From: Liquidambar formosana
Taxonomy: Eukaryota; Streptophyta; Magnoliopsida; Saxifragales; Altingiaceae
Direction: 5' to 3'
Length of the DNA stretch: 64,000 nt
Assembly (NCBI GenBank): GCA_039720395.1
Contig: CM077833.1
Coordinates: forward strand, 7,331,036 to 7,395,035
Position 1 is the stretch's first letter. Every line of letters begins with the position of its first letter. The notes under the pieces are model-generated. The model was not told where the DNA came from. It made no database searches and saw only the letters and a program-made list of their open reading frames with translations. The position numbers were made by a program, and so were the translations under genes. Positions 1-11,389 of this stretch are shown here, one piece after another.

Positions 1-1187
1 AGTTGATTTTAGGTTTGTTTGCATGTTATTGCATATAGGGCTGAATTAGGGTTTATGTTATTTCATGATTCGTGTTGTTTACATGATTTGTGGGAGATTT
101 TAAGCCTTATTTCGATTCTGTCTAGATTTGTTTCCTGTCCTTAATATGATATTTTGAGCATGTGTTAGCTTATGTTTAAGCATGATAATTGCTTGGATAG
201 AAACTAGGTTTGTTTATTGGTATTGTTGGTGTGTTTTGCATGCAAATTGCAAGTACATGAGAGGTACAAACCCATAGAAAGTGGGATATGACAAGTGCAA
301 CTACCCCACCAATGTGGGTGGTTATTTTGGCTATTGCGAGATGAAATCTTGCAAATAAAGTAACTACCTTATGTAATAGGGTGGTTATTTTTTGACAGGT
401 TGCTTTTGCTTAGAGATAAGTTGGGTATGAAGGTGCCCTAATTCACCTTTCTTTCCTTTCCTTGAAACTTTCCTTTATCCCTCTTAGGGTTATTACCTAA
501 TAGAGGGGTATGGTAATTCCTATAGTTTCCATTCATAAAGAAATGCCTTTTAAATCAAAGTTTCTATCTTTATTAAATATCCATATTTTCTAAAGATCTT
601 TTGAGAATCATTTATTTTTGGAAACTTACCATATTTCTTATGAAAGGAAACTTAGGGTTTACCATAAGCCTCTATTAGGTTATAACCCTAATTCGTTTCG
701 AACTACGTGGACTTTGATCCATGTATTTCCATAGATGGTACGTAGGCGCTCTTCGTGAGGTTCAAGTCCGCCCTAAGATACTAAGTATCCTAGGTTTTCT
801 TTCTCCTTTTTCTCTTTTCTATTTTTCTTTGATTTATTTGATTATGTGGATGAATGAATGGATGATATGCATGCTGTCTTGTGATGATAATTATTAATTG
901 ATGTGTGTTTAAGACTTTGATTTAGCCTAATTAAATTAAGAGACTGTTTAAGGCGATATGGGTGCCTATAGGCTTTGCCTAGAACCTTCCCATATCGTAA
1001 CTTAGCCTCCGAATTCATAATCTTTGGTTTCCAAAAGACTTTTTGCCTTTCCATTTTTAAACATGGAGTCACTTGTTTTGGAAAATAAAACATTTTAGGA
1101 TTTTCTTCTTTTCCCTTAAAAAATGAGGTGGCGACTCCCTTTTCAACCCATGTGGGCCTACACGCCACGCCTTTTTCAGGGTCCACA
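1..1187 (+). mobile_element. 3' part of an E2-family LTR, plus orientation
   Basis: Seen: this stretch matches the reverse complement of the 3' half of the E2 LTRs (23895-25400). Shared blocks are the 'acgtggactttgatccatg' segment near 709, the 'taagagactg' segment near 937 and 'ggtggcgactccc' at 1128-1140. It ends in CA at 1187 (gtccaca), as E2 LTRs end in ttcaca. The left end lies outside the window. It is a diverged relative, not a recent copy. No coding sequence is present. Whether it is a solo LTR or the end of a full element cannot be seen here. Confidence 0.75.
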
Positions 1188-2637
1188 CTTTCATATGCAA
1201 AAGAGTTATTTCATGCAAAACCTTAATTTCAGCACCATAGGAACCCTGAATCACAACTTCACATAAAATCACATGGAATAACACTATAACATGCATAACT
1301 AACCATGGATGATATTCTTATCACATATATTAACCAGTAGAAGTATCAATATATGATAAAAATTCAACCTTGAACATGAAATAATGCTATTCTAGGCATG
1401 AACCCTAATTTGAATGAAAGAGAAGAAGAGAGGAAGGTATACCTATGGTAGAACCTTCTTGCTGCTGTAGAGACCCCTTCTCCTCTTATGAACTTATTGG
1501 AAACACTCTCCTCCAAGCCTTCAAGCAAAGCTCCAACCCTCCTTTAAGCTCTCTCTCTCACCCTTTCACTCAGAAATTAGGTTAAAATGCCCTAAGGATG
1601 GCTGTAATTGCCTCTAAGTGCTTCCCCCAATGCTGAAGCATAGTGGGGTATTTATAGAGTTTGAGGGAAATCCCTCAATGGCTGGGATTAAAACCCTAGT
1701 TATTGATCCAAGGATCCTTAGAGACTTCCTTGGGGCTCAAGTAGGTCAATTAGGGTTGAAAATAAGGAGGAATGGGGGCTGGAGGCGGAAAAATATGTCA
1801 AAATAGAAAGGAATATAAAAAAAACCCTAAAAATGAGGAAGTCCCTCAGTTGACCACCCAGGGCTGGGCGGCTAGTAGCTTGGGCCTGGGAGGCTAGCCT
1901 CCTGGCCTTGCGCGGTGACCCGAGGGCTCCATCATCACATGCCATTTTTGCACTGCTTCGCCTTCCAAAAGTGTTTTCGGGGGTGGTCAAACGAAGTCCG
2001 ATTTTGATGAAACGAAAGCCAAAACAACCGTGTTTCAAAAAGGAATGTAATTTGAGACATTTTAGGACAAAAATCCCTAGCCATGGCTACATGGTTAGGT
2101 TTTACAAAAGCGGCTAACCACTATGCACCACCGTCGCTAAGTTTAGGTATGCACACAGGGTCGTACTGAATGCTTTCCAATTCAAAATTCAAGCTTCCAA
2201 AACATCTTTACGAATGAAATTAAGACTAATTAAAGTCAAATAGGTGGGAATTGAGTGAAAATCATGAGCAAATTTAAGCCAACCCGAAGTAGGTCTCTTA
2301 ACCAACTTAAACCGTATAGAGCCATTTTAATCTCGAACCATCAATTCATTAAATTGAACCCATAAATACCTCAAATGCATCCATATGAACTCCAATTGAC
2401 AATTTGGAGATCATTTCAAGGTTAAATGAAAAGTTTGTGACCTAAAAGACAATTATGCCCCTCAAGTCACAAAAGCTCTTATTATCCCTCAAGATCAACT
2501 CCAAATTGAACCAAAATGCATATCCAATGTCCATATGATTCTAGAAAACTAATGCAAGTAACTAGACTCAAAAGCAAAACGAAAACATGCACGGAATGAC
2601 AAACCCTAGTAAGGTAGTGCATAAATGAGGTATGACA
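1188..2637 (-). mobile_element. 5' part (U3 to R) of an E2-family LTR, minus orientation
   Basis: Read on the minus strand it starts TGTCATACC (2637), like the TGTCACACCC start of E2 LTRs. It then shows the same landmarks in order: the block around the 'ccgtcgct' segment near 2130, a GC-rich palindromic cluster (about 1848-1925), a TATA box (1649-1657) and the pyrimidine/purine tract near 1420. It stops abruptly at 1188 against the plus-oriented LTR fragment. The right end abuts the E1 3' LTR at 2638, so it inserted into, or recombined with, that LTR. Confidence 0.7.
1645..1657 (-). promoter_or_regulatory. TATA box of LTR fragment
   Basis: The minus strand reads CTATAAATACCCC. It lies about 190 bp downstream of the GC palindrome cluster at 1848-1925, the same spacing as in the E2 LTRs. 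Confidence 0.5.
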
Positions 2638-5560
2638 CTACGCTGGTATGGTAGGCATAGCCCACGCTAGCCTGGCCAACGTAGAAACCAGTCTCATTGA
2701 GACAGTTGCATTTCAGTTGCAAGGGGCAGTAGGATGTTGCAAAGTCGAAAGCAAATTTGTTCACACTGGCATGGCCAGCGTGGGCACTCTTATCCCACAT
2801 TTGTGATGATTTCCCATCATTACACATGGGAACTTGTGATCCTAGATCAATGTGCCCTTCTAAAAGATGTGGGGCCGCTAAGGTGAGCCTAGGGTGGTGG
2901 CCTGCCCTATCGTGGTGCCGTACGATCGTGCAATCATATTCGATTGGCGATTGAATGGATTCCGACTGTTGATCTTGAATGTGGATTGGAACTTTAGGTC
3001 TCTAAACTTGGTTTGAGACCAAAAAGTGGAGTGCATGCCCTCTAGGGTGAGATTGAAAGGCTCGGATGTGAGCATAATGCTCGTAGGGCTTTACAATTAG
3101 GATTTAGTTGATCATGAGCCGAATGAGGCCCGATCTTCGATCCAACGGTCCAGTATTGATCTTGAGGGATTGAATTGAAGATTCAAAACTCGGTTTGACC
3201 ATTGGGTGAGAAATGGTAAGAAATTGAACTACCTAAAGTTGTATTAGGGGTTCGATTTGGGGGATTTTGGGGATCGAAGGGTTTGCACCCTTTGATTCCC
3301 AATCAAATGGTCCTAAACCGCTCTAGGGACATTGAATTGAAGATCCTAAGATTGAATGGACCATCGAATCAAGGATTATTGGGAATCGAAACACCTAGTG
3401 CTGATTTAGGGGTTCGATTTAAGGTAAATTAGGAATCAAAGGGTTTGTGCCCTTTGATTCCCAATTAAATGGTCCTAGACCGCTCTAGGGATATTGAATT
3501 AAAGATCCAATGGTGGAATTAACCATCGGATCAAGGATTGTTAGAAATCGAACCACCTAGTGCTGTGTTAGGGGTTTGATTTGGGGTAAATTGGGGATCG
3601 GAGGGTTTATGCCCTCTAATTCCCAACCAAATAGTCCTAGACCACTCTAGGAATATTGAATTGAAGATCCGATGATGGAATTGACCATCGGATCAAGGAT
3701 TGTTGGAAATCGAACCGCTTAGTGCTGTGTTAGGGGTTCGATTTGGGGTAAATTGGGGATTGAAGGGTTTGTGCCCTCTGATTCTCAATTAAATGGTCCT
3801 AGACCACTCTAGGAATATTGAGTTGAAGATCTGACGATGGAATTGACCATCGGATCAAGGATTGTTGGGAATTGAACCACCTAGTGTTGATTTAGGGGTT
3901 CGATTTTGGGGTAATTTGGGGATTGGAGGGTTTGTGCCCTCTGATTCCCAATCAAACGATCCTAGACCACTCTAGGGAATATTGAATTGAAGATCCGATG
4001 GTGGAATTAACCATCGGATCAAGAATTATTGGAAATCGAACCACATAGTGTTGTGTTAGGGTTTCGATTTGGGGTAAAATGGGAATTAGAGGATTTATGC
4101 CCTCTGATTCCCAATTAAATGGTCCTAAACCACTCTAAGAATATGGAATTGAAGATCCAACGGTGGAATTGACCATCGAATCAATGATTGTTGGAAATCG
4201 AACCGCCCAGTGCTATGTTAAGGGTTCGATTTGGGGTAAATTGGGGATCGGAGGGTTTGTGCCCTCTGATTCCCAATCAAATGGTCCTAAACCACTCTAG
4301 GAATATTGAATTAAAGATTTGACTGTGAAATTGACCATCAGATCAAGGATTGTTAGGAATCAAACCAATTAGTGTTGATTTAGGGGTTTGATTTTGGAGT
4401 AATTTGGGGATCAGAGGGTTTGTGCCCTCTGATTCCCAATTAAATAATCCTAGACCACTCTAGGGAATATTGAATTGAAGATCCGATGGTGGAATTGACT
4501 ATCAGATCAAGGATTGTTGGAAATCGAACCACCTAGTGCTGTGTTAGGGGCTTGATTTGGGGTAAATTGGGGATTGGAAGGTTTATGCCCTCTATTTCCC
4601 AATCAAATGGTCCTAAACCACTCTAGGAATATTGAATTGAAGATTTAACGGTGGAATTAACCATCGGATCAAGGATTGTTGGAAATCGAACCACCTAGTG
4701 CTATGTTAAGGGTTCGATTTGGTGTAAATTTGGGATTGGAGGGTTTGTGCCCTCTGATTCCCAATCAAATAGTCCTAGACCACTCTAGGAATATTGAATT
4801 GAAGATCCAATTGTGGAATTGACCATCGGATCAAGGATTGTTGGGAATCGAACCACCTAGTGTTGATTTAGGGGTTCGATTTTGAGGTAATTTGGGGATC
4901 GGAGGGTTTGTGCCCTCTGATTCCCAATTAAATGATCCTAGACCACTCTAAGGACATTGAATTGAAGATCCAACATTGGAATTGACCATCAAATCAAGGA
5001 TTATTGAAAATCGAACCTCTTAATGCTGTGTCAGGGGTTCGATTTGGGGTAAATTGGGGATCGAAGGGTTTGTGCCCTCTAATTCCCAATCAAATGGTCC
5101 TAGACCACTCTAGGAATATTGAATTGAAGATCCGACTTTGGAATTGACCATCGGATCAAGGATTGTTGGGAATCGAACCACCTAGTATTTAGGGGTTCGA
5201 TTTTGGGGTAATTTGGGGATCGGAGGGTTTGTGCCCTCTGATTCCCAATCAAATGATCCTAGACCACTCTAGGGATATTGAATTGAAGATTCGACGGTGG
5301 AATTGACCTTCAGATCAAAGATTGTTGGGAATCAAGCCACCTAGTGCTGTGTTAGGGGTTCGATTTAGGGTTTTCAGGCATCGTGCCCGTTCTTGGCCCT
5401 TGGGCTTCGGAAGTCGGAGGTCGAATTCGGGAGAGGCCTTGCTCTAGTGGGTAGGACAAAGCAAATAAAGTTAGGTGCAGAGTGTGTCCTACCTAATTGC
5501 ACTGTTGACGGGTTGACTGATTTTGTCCGAAGGCGGCCCGGCAAAATTTGGGTGTCTACA
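2638..5560 (-). repeat. E1 3' LTR, partial (U3 side)
   Basis: It aligns with 55878-58136 of the 5' LTR. Shared features are the 'ctggcctggcc' motif block near the left edge, the long 162-bp repeat array, the segment with 'catcgtgcccgttc', and the terminus ending gtgtctaca. On the minus strand this is the LTR start TGTAGACACCC. The remaining R-U5 part would lie to the left, beyond the LTR fragment at 1188-2637. Confidence 0.85.
3231..5370. repeat. 162-bp tandem repeat array in U3 of E1 3' LTR, about 13 units
   Basis: The phrase 'tgattccc' recurs at 3294, 3456, 3618 and onwards with a step of about 162 bp. Each unit carries an imperfect inverted repeat (GGGGATCGGAGGG, 6-nt loop, CCCTCTGATTCCC; 11 of 13 arm positions pair) and the phrase 'gaccatcggatcaagg'. 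The 5' LTR has the same array with only about 9 units. Confidence 0.9.
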
Positions 5561-5579
5561 GCTGCCCCTCTTTGTCAGG
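5561..5579 (-). promoter_or_regulatory. Polypurine tract of E1
   Basis: The minus strand reads cctgacaaagaggggcagc, immediately followed by the LTR start TGTAGACA. The purine core aaagagggg is in the expected place for priming plus-strand DNA synthesis. The equivalent in E2 is gaggggcttc. Confidence 0.75.
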
Positions 5580-5605
5580 TTCTCTTTGGGAGAACCCTGA
5601 CAAAG
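5570..5605. other. Hairpin overlapping the E1 polypurine tract
   Basis: The left arm at 5570-5584 (ctttgtcaggttctc) is complementary to the right arm at 5590-5605 (gagaaccctgacaaag), with one bulged base and a 5-nt loop. The left arm contains half of the polypurine tract. Confidence 0.8.
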
Positions 5606-6579
5606 ACTGTATGACACGTTTTGTCGGGACGACGATGGGTGATGGTAGACGCGGGTTAGGCCCGGCGTGGCTTGGTGTGCCACAAGGGGCCCGAGTGCGT
5701 ACTTGGATTGGACATGGGTAATCTAGTCATTTCTGTAGTTTAGGGTCTTTGTGGACCCTTTTCATAGTTTAGGATCTTTGCGAACCATTTTCTTAGTTTA
5801 GGGTCTTCGTGGACCACTACATGTGGATGAGCAGGCCTAAGCGTGGCTTTGGCGTGCCTTGAGGGGCTGTGACAAATGTTTATAGGGAGCAGGGGCAGAA
5901 TCGGAATTTCAACAAGGTTCATTAAAGGTGACGCCTACATAGGCAGCGTAAATCCATGCCTACCATGTAGGCGTGAACTGTTACCTTTTAAACCCGAAGC
6001 ATTATACAGGGAAGGGGTTCATTGCACCATTACTTCCAACCTTTTCTCCCATTTTCTTGGCTTCTAAACATCAGGAATCACTTTGGATCTTCTCCAAACG
6101 TTTTTTTGAATCGGTGTTTGTGATTGGAAAGAGTTTTTGAAGGATTTGACCGAGTATTTTTCAGTTCTTCGCATCCGACTTCGGTAAGTTTCCAATTTTG
6201 TGTTTATTGAATTTCTCGTTGGTTTAAGCATGATTTCTCTATGTTTTTGATTTGTTTTAGGTTTGTGAAACCTGTTAAATGTATGGGGGTAGTTTTGTTT
6301 GGGTTTTTGATATAGGGTTGTTTTGATAGTGGGGGTTTCGTGGGTTTGAATGGGTTTGTTTGTTGTTGTTTTTGTTTGTGTTTTTTGTTTGGCAATTTTT
6401 GTGTTCATGTGCATTTGTCATTGTATCTAGATTATGTTTAGATGTTTGTTATGATTTTTGGGTTGGGTTTGACCTCGCATACGCACTGTGGGTATGGTTT
6501 TTTTTTTTCGAAATGGGTATGTTTCTCCTCTCCTCCCCCCCCCCCCTTTTTTTTCGATTCTGGTGTTGGGTTGTTATTG

Positions 6580-6615
<36 letters not shown>

Positions 6616-6867
6616 GGAATGGCTTGGACATGCTTTGGGCAGGTCGTGGGATATGGGCAATAGGCATAGTGCCTTTGGGTTTATGGTTTGATTAGTGCGT
6701 CAGGTGTTTCCCTGTGAGTTCAGTTTTTATATGTTTTTGTTTTCGTTCTGGGAGCTTGGCCAAATGCTTATGAATGGGCCACAGTGTTTGGATGATTTTG
6801 TGGATGTACTTGGGCAAGTTTGGGTATTTTTTCTTTTTTTTATTTAAAAAAAAGGAGGTATGATAGG
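5606..6867 (+). other. Promoter-leader region of E1 antisense PMD gene, low-complexity tracts
   Basis: No convincing coding sequence. It holds the palindrome at 5931-5975, a weak TATA-like attatacag at 6001-6009 and a putative non-coding first exon ending in a good splice donor (cttcg/gtaagt near 6183). Beyond that is T/G-rich sequence with a C-run plus T-run near 6535-6614 (32 T in a row, 6583-6614). Small open frames here are products of these homopolymers. An A-rich purine run (6846-6858) precedes the LTR fragment at 6868. Confidence 0.5.
5931..6009 (+). promoter_or_regulatory. Palindromic element plus TATA-like box of E1 PMD gene
   Basis: ATGCCTAC (5956-5963), 3 nt, GTAGGCGTG (5967-5975) form a near-perfect palindrome. 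A further ACGCCTAC half-site lies at 5931-5938. A TATA-like attatacag follows about 25 bp later. The same palindrome stands upstream of the E1 DUF7745 gene (15549-15569), and one half-site occurs in the E1 LTR (55895-55903). Confidence 0.55.
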
Positions 6868-9296
6868 TGTCACACCCTATTTTTGTCACCCTAGTTAGAA
6901 CTCATCATTTCATGTAGGTTTTTATTTTACTTTTAAGTCTAGGCATTTGCATTAGGTTTTTAAGGCATTAAGGATCATGCATATGAATTTTGGTTTGATT
7001 TGGAGGAGGTTTCAATAATCAATTAGAGATTTTGTGACTTTAAGGGCATTATTGTCTTTTAAGTCGTATTTTTTCCATTTGACTTTGAAATGATCTCCAA
7101 GTTGTCAATTAGAGTTCATATGGATATATAAAGTCTATATATAGGGTCAATTTGATGAATTAATGGTTTAAAATCAATTCGGCTCATAATAGTTCAGGTT
7201 AGCTAAAAGACCCTTTCTTGTTTCGCTCAAATTAACTCATGTGATCTACTTAATTTACTCTCATTTAACTTCAATTGGACCTTATTTCATCCCTAAACAT
7301 GTTTAAAAAGGTTGAATTTTGATTTGGAAATCATTTGGCTCAACCTTGTGTGCAAACCCTAGCTTTGCGACGGTGGTGCACAACGGCTAGCCGCCTTTGT
7401 AAAACCTAACCATGCACCCATGGTTAAGGATTTTTGTCCTGAAATATCTAAAAATATGTTCCTTTTCAAAGTACAGTCGTTTTGGCTTTTATTTCGTCAA
7501 AATCGAACTTAATTTGACCCCCGAAAGACTTCCGAAAGGCATGGAAGTCTAAACCGAGGCGAGCTAAAGAGGCCCCTCGGGTGACCGTCTGGGGCTGGAC
7601 GGTCAGCTGTCCAAGCCCAGTTGGTCAACCGTCTGGGGCTGCACGATCACCTGAGGTAATCCGTCTTTAAGTGGGATTCTACCTCTCCTTCCCTCCTGTG
7701 ACGGATTCCTTCACCCTTGCAAGTTGTTTCCTCCTAAGATTGTGTAAATTTGAGTTGTTTGAGCACCAAGAAAGTCTCTAATAGCCCTAGCATCATTATC
7801 TAAGGAATTAATTTTAGCCGTTGGTTTATTAGGTCAGTTCCCTATATAAAGAACATGATATTCAGCACACAGGGAGGCCAAAAGTGCACTTTATACTTAG
7901 AGAGAAAGGGAGCTACGAGTTGGGGGAGCTAAAGAACATCAAAGGGAGGCTCTCTAACCTTAGGCAAGCAAGAGAACAAGGATTTTGAAGGCAAGAGAGG
8001 CTCTACAAGAGGTAAGCACTCTTTCAATTATTGAATATAGGCCTTTCTCCTTCTTCTTCTCCTTCTTTCTTTATGATAGTTTTAGTGCATGTAGTAGTTC
8101 CATATGTTAGTTGAATGCAATGCTTTTATGATGTTATATGTATGATTCTAAGATGATTCATGGTTTTATATGCTTGATAATCCTTAGTTTACTAAGGATT
8201 TGAAAGCGTTACTCTTTTTATTCTCTTAAATCATGCATGTTTCATGTAGCATACTTGCTGTGATAATTGTCATGAATTGATGTTTCTGTTAGTTAATATA
8301 TATAATATGAATGATATTCATAGTGATTTGAGCATATGTTAGAGTCGTTTCATAGGATGTTAGGCATATTTGTGAAATTAGGGTTTCGGTAACCCTAAAT
8401 TCATGCAAATTTCATACAGCATGTTTAGAGTAGTTTTGTGAGTTGTTGCTCATCATAATCATTCTATATATGCTACATATAGTTGAATCATATTAGGATT
8501 GCATTCATTATTAGTGGATTTCTAGGTTTTTATGCATGTAGGATAGGTCATTGCATGTAGGGTTGTATTAGGGTTTTTACTTATTCATTATTCTTGTTAT
8601 TTGCATGATTAATGGATGATTTTAGGCCTTAATATGTTTCTATCCAGATTAATATTTTGTTCTTTTTGCATGGTTTTGAGCACGTGTAAGGGTGCAAACA
8701 GGCGTAATAATTGCCTTATTGCAAATAAGGTTGTTATCGCTTAAGCTTGTCATTGCTTGGAGAAAATTGCATAAGGTAAGTAGGGTATAAAGTGCCCTAA
8801 TTCACTTTTCCTAACCTCTCTTTCTCTTCTCCCTTTCTAGGATTATTTCTTAATACGGATACATGGTCATTACTAGAAGTTTCCTTGTTAAATAAAATAC
8901 CTATCTTATCAAAGTTTCCATCTTGTGGAAGTTGTTTCAAACTTGGTTTATTCATCAAATTCTCTTTTAAATAAGGAAACTTAGGGTTTTTACCCTGAGT
9001 CTATATTAGGATCTAACCCTATTCTCTTCAAATTACGTGGACTTTGATCCATGTATTTCTATGCATAGTACATAAGCGCTCACTTTGAGATTCAAGTTCG
9101 CTCTAGAATACTAAGTATCTTAGGTTTTCTTTTTATTTTATTCATTTGTCCATCACATATGATTGCTAGAGGAGTAGGATGGATTTATGATTGATTTGCA
9201 TGCTGTATTTTATTGATTGATATTTATTCGCATGTGTTTAAGTTATTAAATTAGCCTAATCAAATTAAGAGACCAACTCGGGCGATGTGGGTACCT
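6868..9296 (+). mobile_element. E2-family LTR, plus orientation, 3' end missing
   Basis: It begins TGTCACACCC at 6868 and runs parallel to the reverse complement of LTR1: block with 'ccatgcacccatggttaagg' near 7405, GC palindrome cluster 7575-7660, TATA 7852-7860, pyrimidine tract near 8045, and 'aattaagagaccaactcggg' near 9264. Similarity stops at about 9296, so the last 430 bp or so of the LTR is gone. A purine run (6846-6858) just upstream could be the tract of a lost element. It sits inside what appears to be the 5' intron of the E1 PMD gene. Confidence 0.8.
7851..7860 (+). promoter_or_regulatory. TATA box of plus-strand LTR fragment
   Basis: cctatataaa, about 190 bp downstream of the GC palindrome cluster at 7575-7660 (gaccgtctggggctggacgg). 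Confidence 0.6.
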
Positions 9297-9469
9297 TTGA
9301 AGTGGACACATGGGTCGATTTATGTATGAGGTGATGTGTATGAAGGGCACTGCGTGTGTGCGCGTATCTCGCTCAACTCGTGTGGGGGGTGAGTGTTGGG
9401 TTTGTTTAGGGAAGGATAGCGGTGTGTCCATGCTCCGCTGGGGATTAAGCTCGTGGATTTGTGGTTGTT

Positions 9470-9513
<44 letters not shown>

Positions 9514-10985
9514 GTGTGTTGAAATGAATTTGAATTAGTGTGGTTTTGTTGTGTGTCGTCTTTCTTGTCAAAGTTTTTTTTTTTTTTTTTTTTTAATTTG
9601 TCGTTAGTTCTTGTTTTTTGTGTTTTAGAATCATTTTGGACGCACTTGGGCAGGTTTGGGTTGTGGGAAGAAGAGTGTATGATTCGTAAAACCGGTTTTT
9701 ATTTAAAAGTGGGCTGTTTTTTTTGTTTTGTGAATGTAGGTGATGGATTTTTGGTTGAATGGGTGAGATTTATAGCAAGGGGCGAGCGTTTGACTCATAT
9801 AGAGATGGGTTGTTGTTTAGGAGAGTCGAATTGCTCCATTCCACTGGGGATTAGCTTGGTGAATTTGGCTGGGTTGTTTTATGGGCGCCAATGGGTGATT
9901 TATCACGTGGGTTTGTTGTCTGTTGGGTGTTACTTTTATGGTTTGAGTCTGGGTAGGCTAACGCGTGTGTGCACCTGATATGCTTAAGTCAGCAGCAAGT
10001 TTTGGGTTTTAAGAACGGGTATCCTTGCCTCCACTGGGGATGGATGGCACAAGGCTTGCAAGTAGGGGCGAGTGGTTGCTTGGTTCCACTGGGGATGCAA
10101 GATGCTAGGCACACCAACTTGGTCATGCCTTAGCATAAATTTGAGGCACTGATGGATAGGTTCCATTGAGAAATGAGTCTAGTACTCTTGAACAACCTAT
10201 ACGATGCCTCTCTCCACTGGGGATTGGTTTAAGGATGGTTTGAGTGAATTGTGTTTCGAGATTGTGTTGTGTTTACTCGTAAGGAAGTGGGTGAATGTTT
10301 AGGGCGACTATGGGTTGTTTGATGTCGTCCTTGGGTTTGTTTTATTTGGAGAACAGTCGATGGCTTGAATTCAAAACATAAGGTGAGTTCAAGGGTTGGG
10401 TTAGGAAAGAAAATGGTGCAATGACTTCCTCTTCGATGAAAGGAGGACTTGACTCGGTTCTTACGCGCATCCTTGGGTGCATTATGAGTTCGAGACGAGT
10501 CTTTGGAGTCGAGACTAGCCTAAATAAGTCAGTTAGACCCTTAGGAAGCCACTAATAGCTTGAACTAGTCTCGTGGGATAGGCACGGGGCCATGGTGAGT
10601 TTCATACACCCTTATTTAGCATTGTGAAGCTATCTAAAATGTTAGGAACTCAACCGCAGCCTAAGTTGGCCTCGTGGTGGTCCTCAGGGGTCGAGGTAGG
10701 ATATGGAAACCCCGTGTGAGCTCACAGTGGCCCTCCCAAGTCAAGATAGGGTCATGGCAAAGCTACGTAAGCTTGAAATGACCCTCACAGTCGAGATGGA
10801 GTTGTAAAGAAGATGTGTAGGCTAGAAGTGGCTCTCATGGGTCGAGATGGTGTAAATAGGTAGCCGTATAAGCAGAGAATGGCCATCGTTGGCCGAGGTA
10901 GGGTTCCTGTGGATCGTTTGAGTTATAGGAGGGCCCAAATGGGCTAGAAATGGCTCCCATGAGCCGGGATAGGAGTTGTGGAGTG
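9297..10985. other. Non-coding stretch with T-runs and repeated 'ccactggggat' motif
   Basis: No gene recognised. A 42-base T-run lies at 9471-9512 and another T-run near 9575-9594. The motif tccactggggat, or tccgctggggat, recurs near 9433, 9840, 10029, 10084 and 10213. It matches part of the complement of a plant tRNA-Arg 3' end (CTCCGCTGGGGAT). From about 10620 the sequence becomes weakly repetitive ('gtcgagatagg' phrases). An open frame at 9538-9978 has no recognisable domain and begins in a T-run, so I do not call it. Confidence 0.5.
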
Positions 10986-10989
10986 ATCT

Positions 10990-11385
10990 AGGTCATTCAG
11001 CGATTCCTCTAAGCTGAGGAACGCAGTTGGGAGTGAACTTTGTCATTCAACGACTCTCGAAAATGGAGCGAAGGGTCTGGGAACGAACTTTGTCACTTAT
11101 CGACTCTCGGAAGTGGAGAGAAGGGTTTGTAGAGTGAATAGTGTCACTTACTGACTCTTGGAGGTGGAGAGAAGGGTTTAGGAGTGAACAGCGTCACTTA
11201 TCGACTCTCAAAAGTGGAGAGAAGGGTTTGTTGAGTGAACAGTGTCACTCATCGACTCTCAGAAGTGGAGAGAAGAGTTGGTGAAGTGAACGGTGTCACT
11301 CCTTGACTCTCGGAAGTGGAGAGAAGGGTTTGGGAGCGAACTGTGTCGCTCATTGACTCTTGGAAGTGGAGAGAAGGGTTGTGAA
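10990..11385. repeat. About 50-bp tandem repeats
   Basis: The phrase 'gactctcggaagtggagagaaggg' in variants recurs every 50 bp or so from 11040 to 11385, about seven units, alternating with a 'gtgtcactcat' phrase. Confidence 0.8.
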
Positions 11386-11389
11386 TAGG

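Noticed and set aside
3231..5370. CRISPR-like reading of the regular repeats
   Set aside because: 162-bp units without unique spacers inside a plant LTR; this is a tandem satellite.
6360..6695. Open frames with poly-Phe or poly-Lys on both strands
   Set aside because: They are translations of the C- and T-runs at 6535-6614, with no domain.
9310..9978. Several open frames around the T-runs at 9471-9512 and 9575-9594
   Set aside because: Homopolymer products; no domain, no promoter or related copy.
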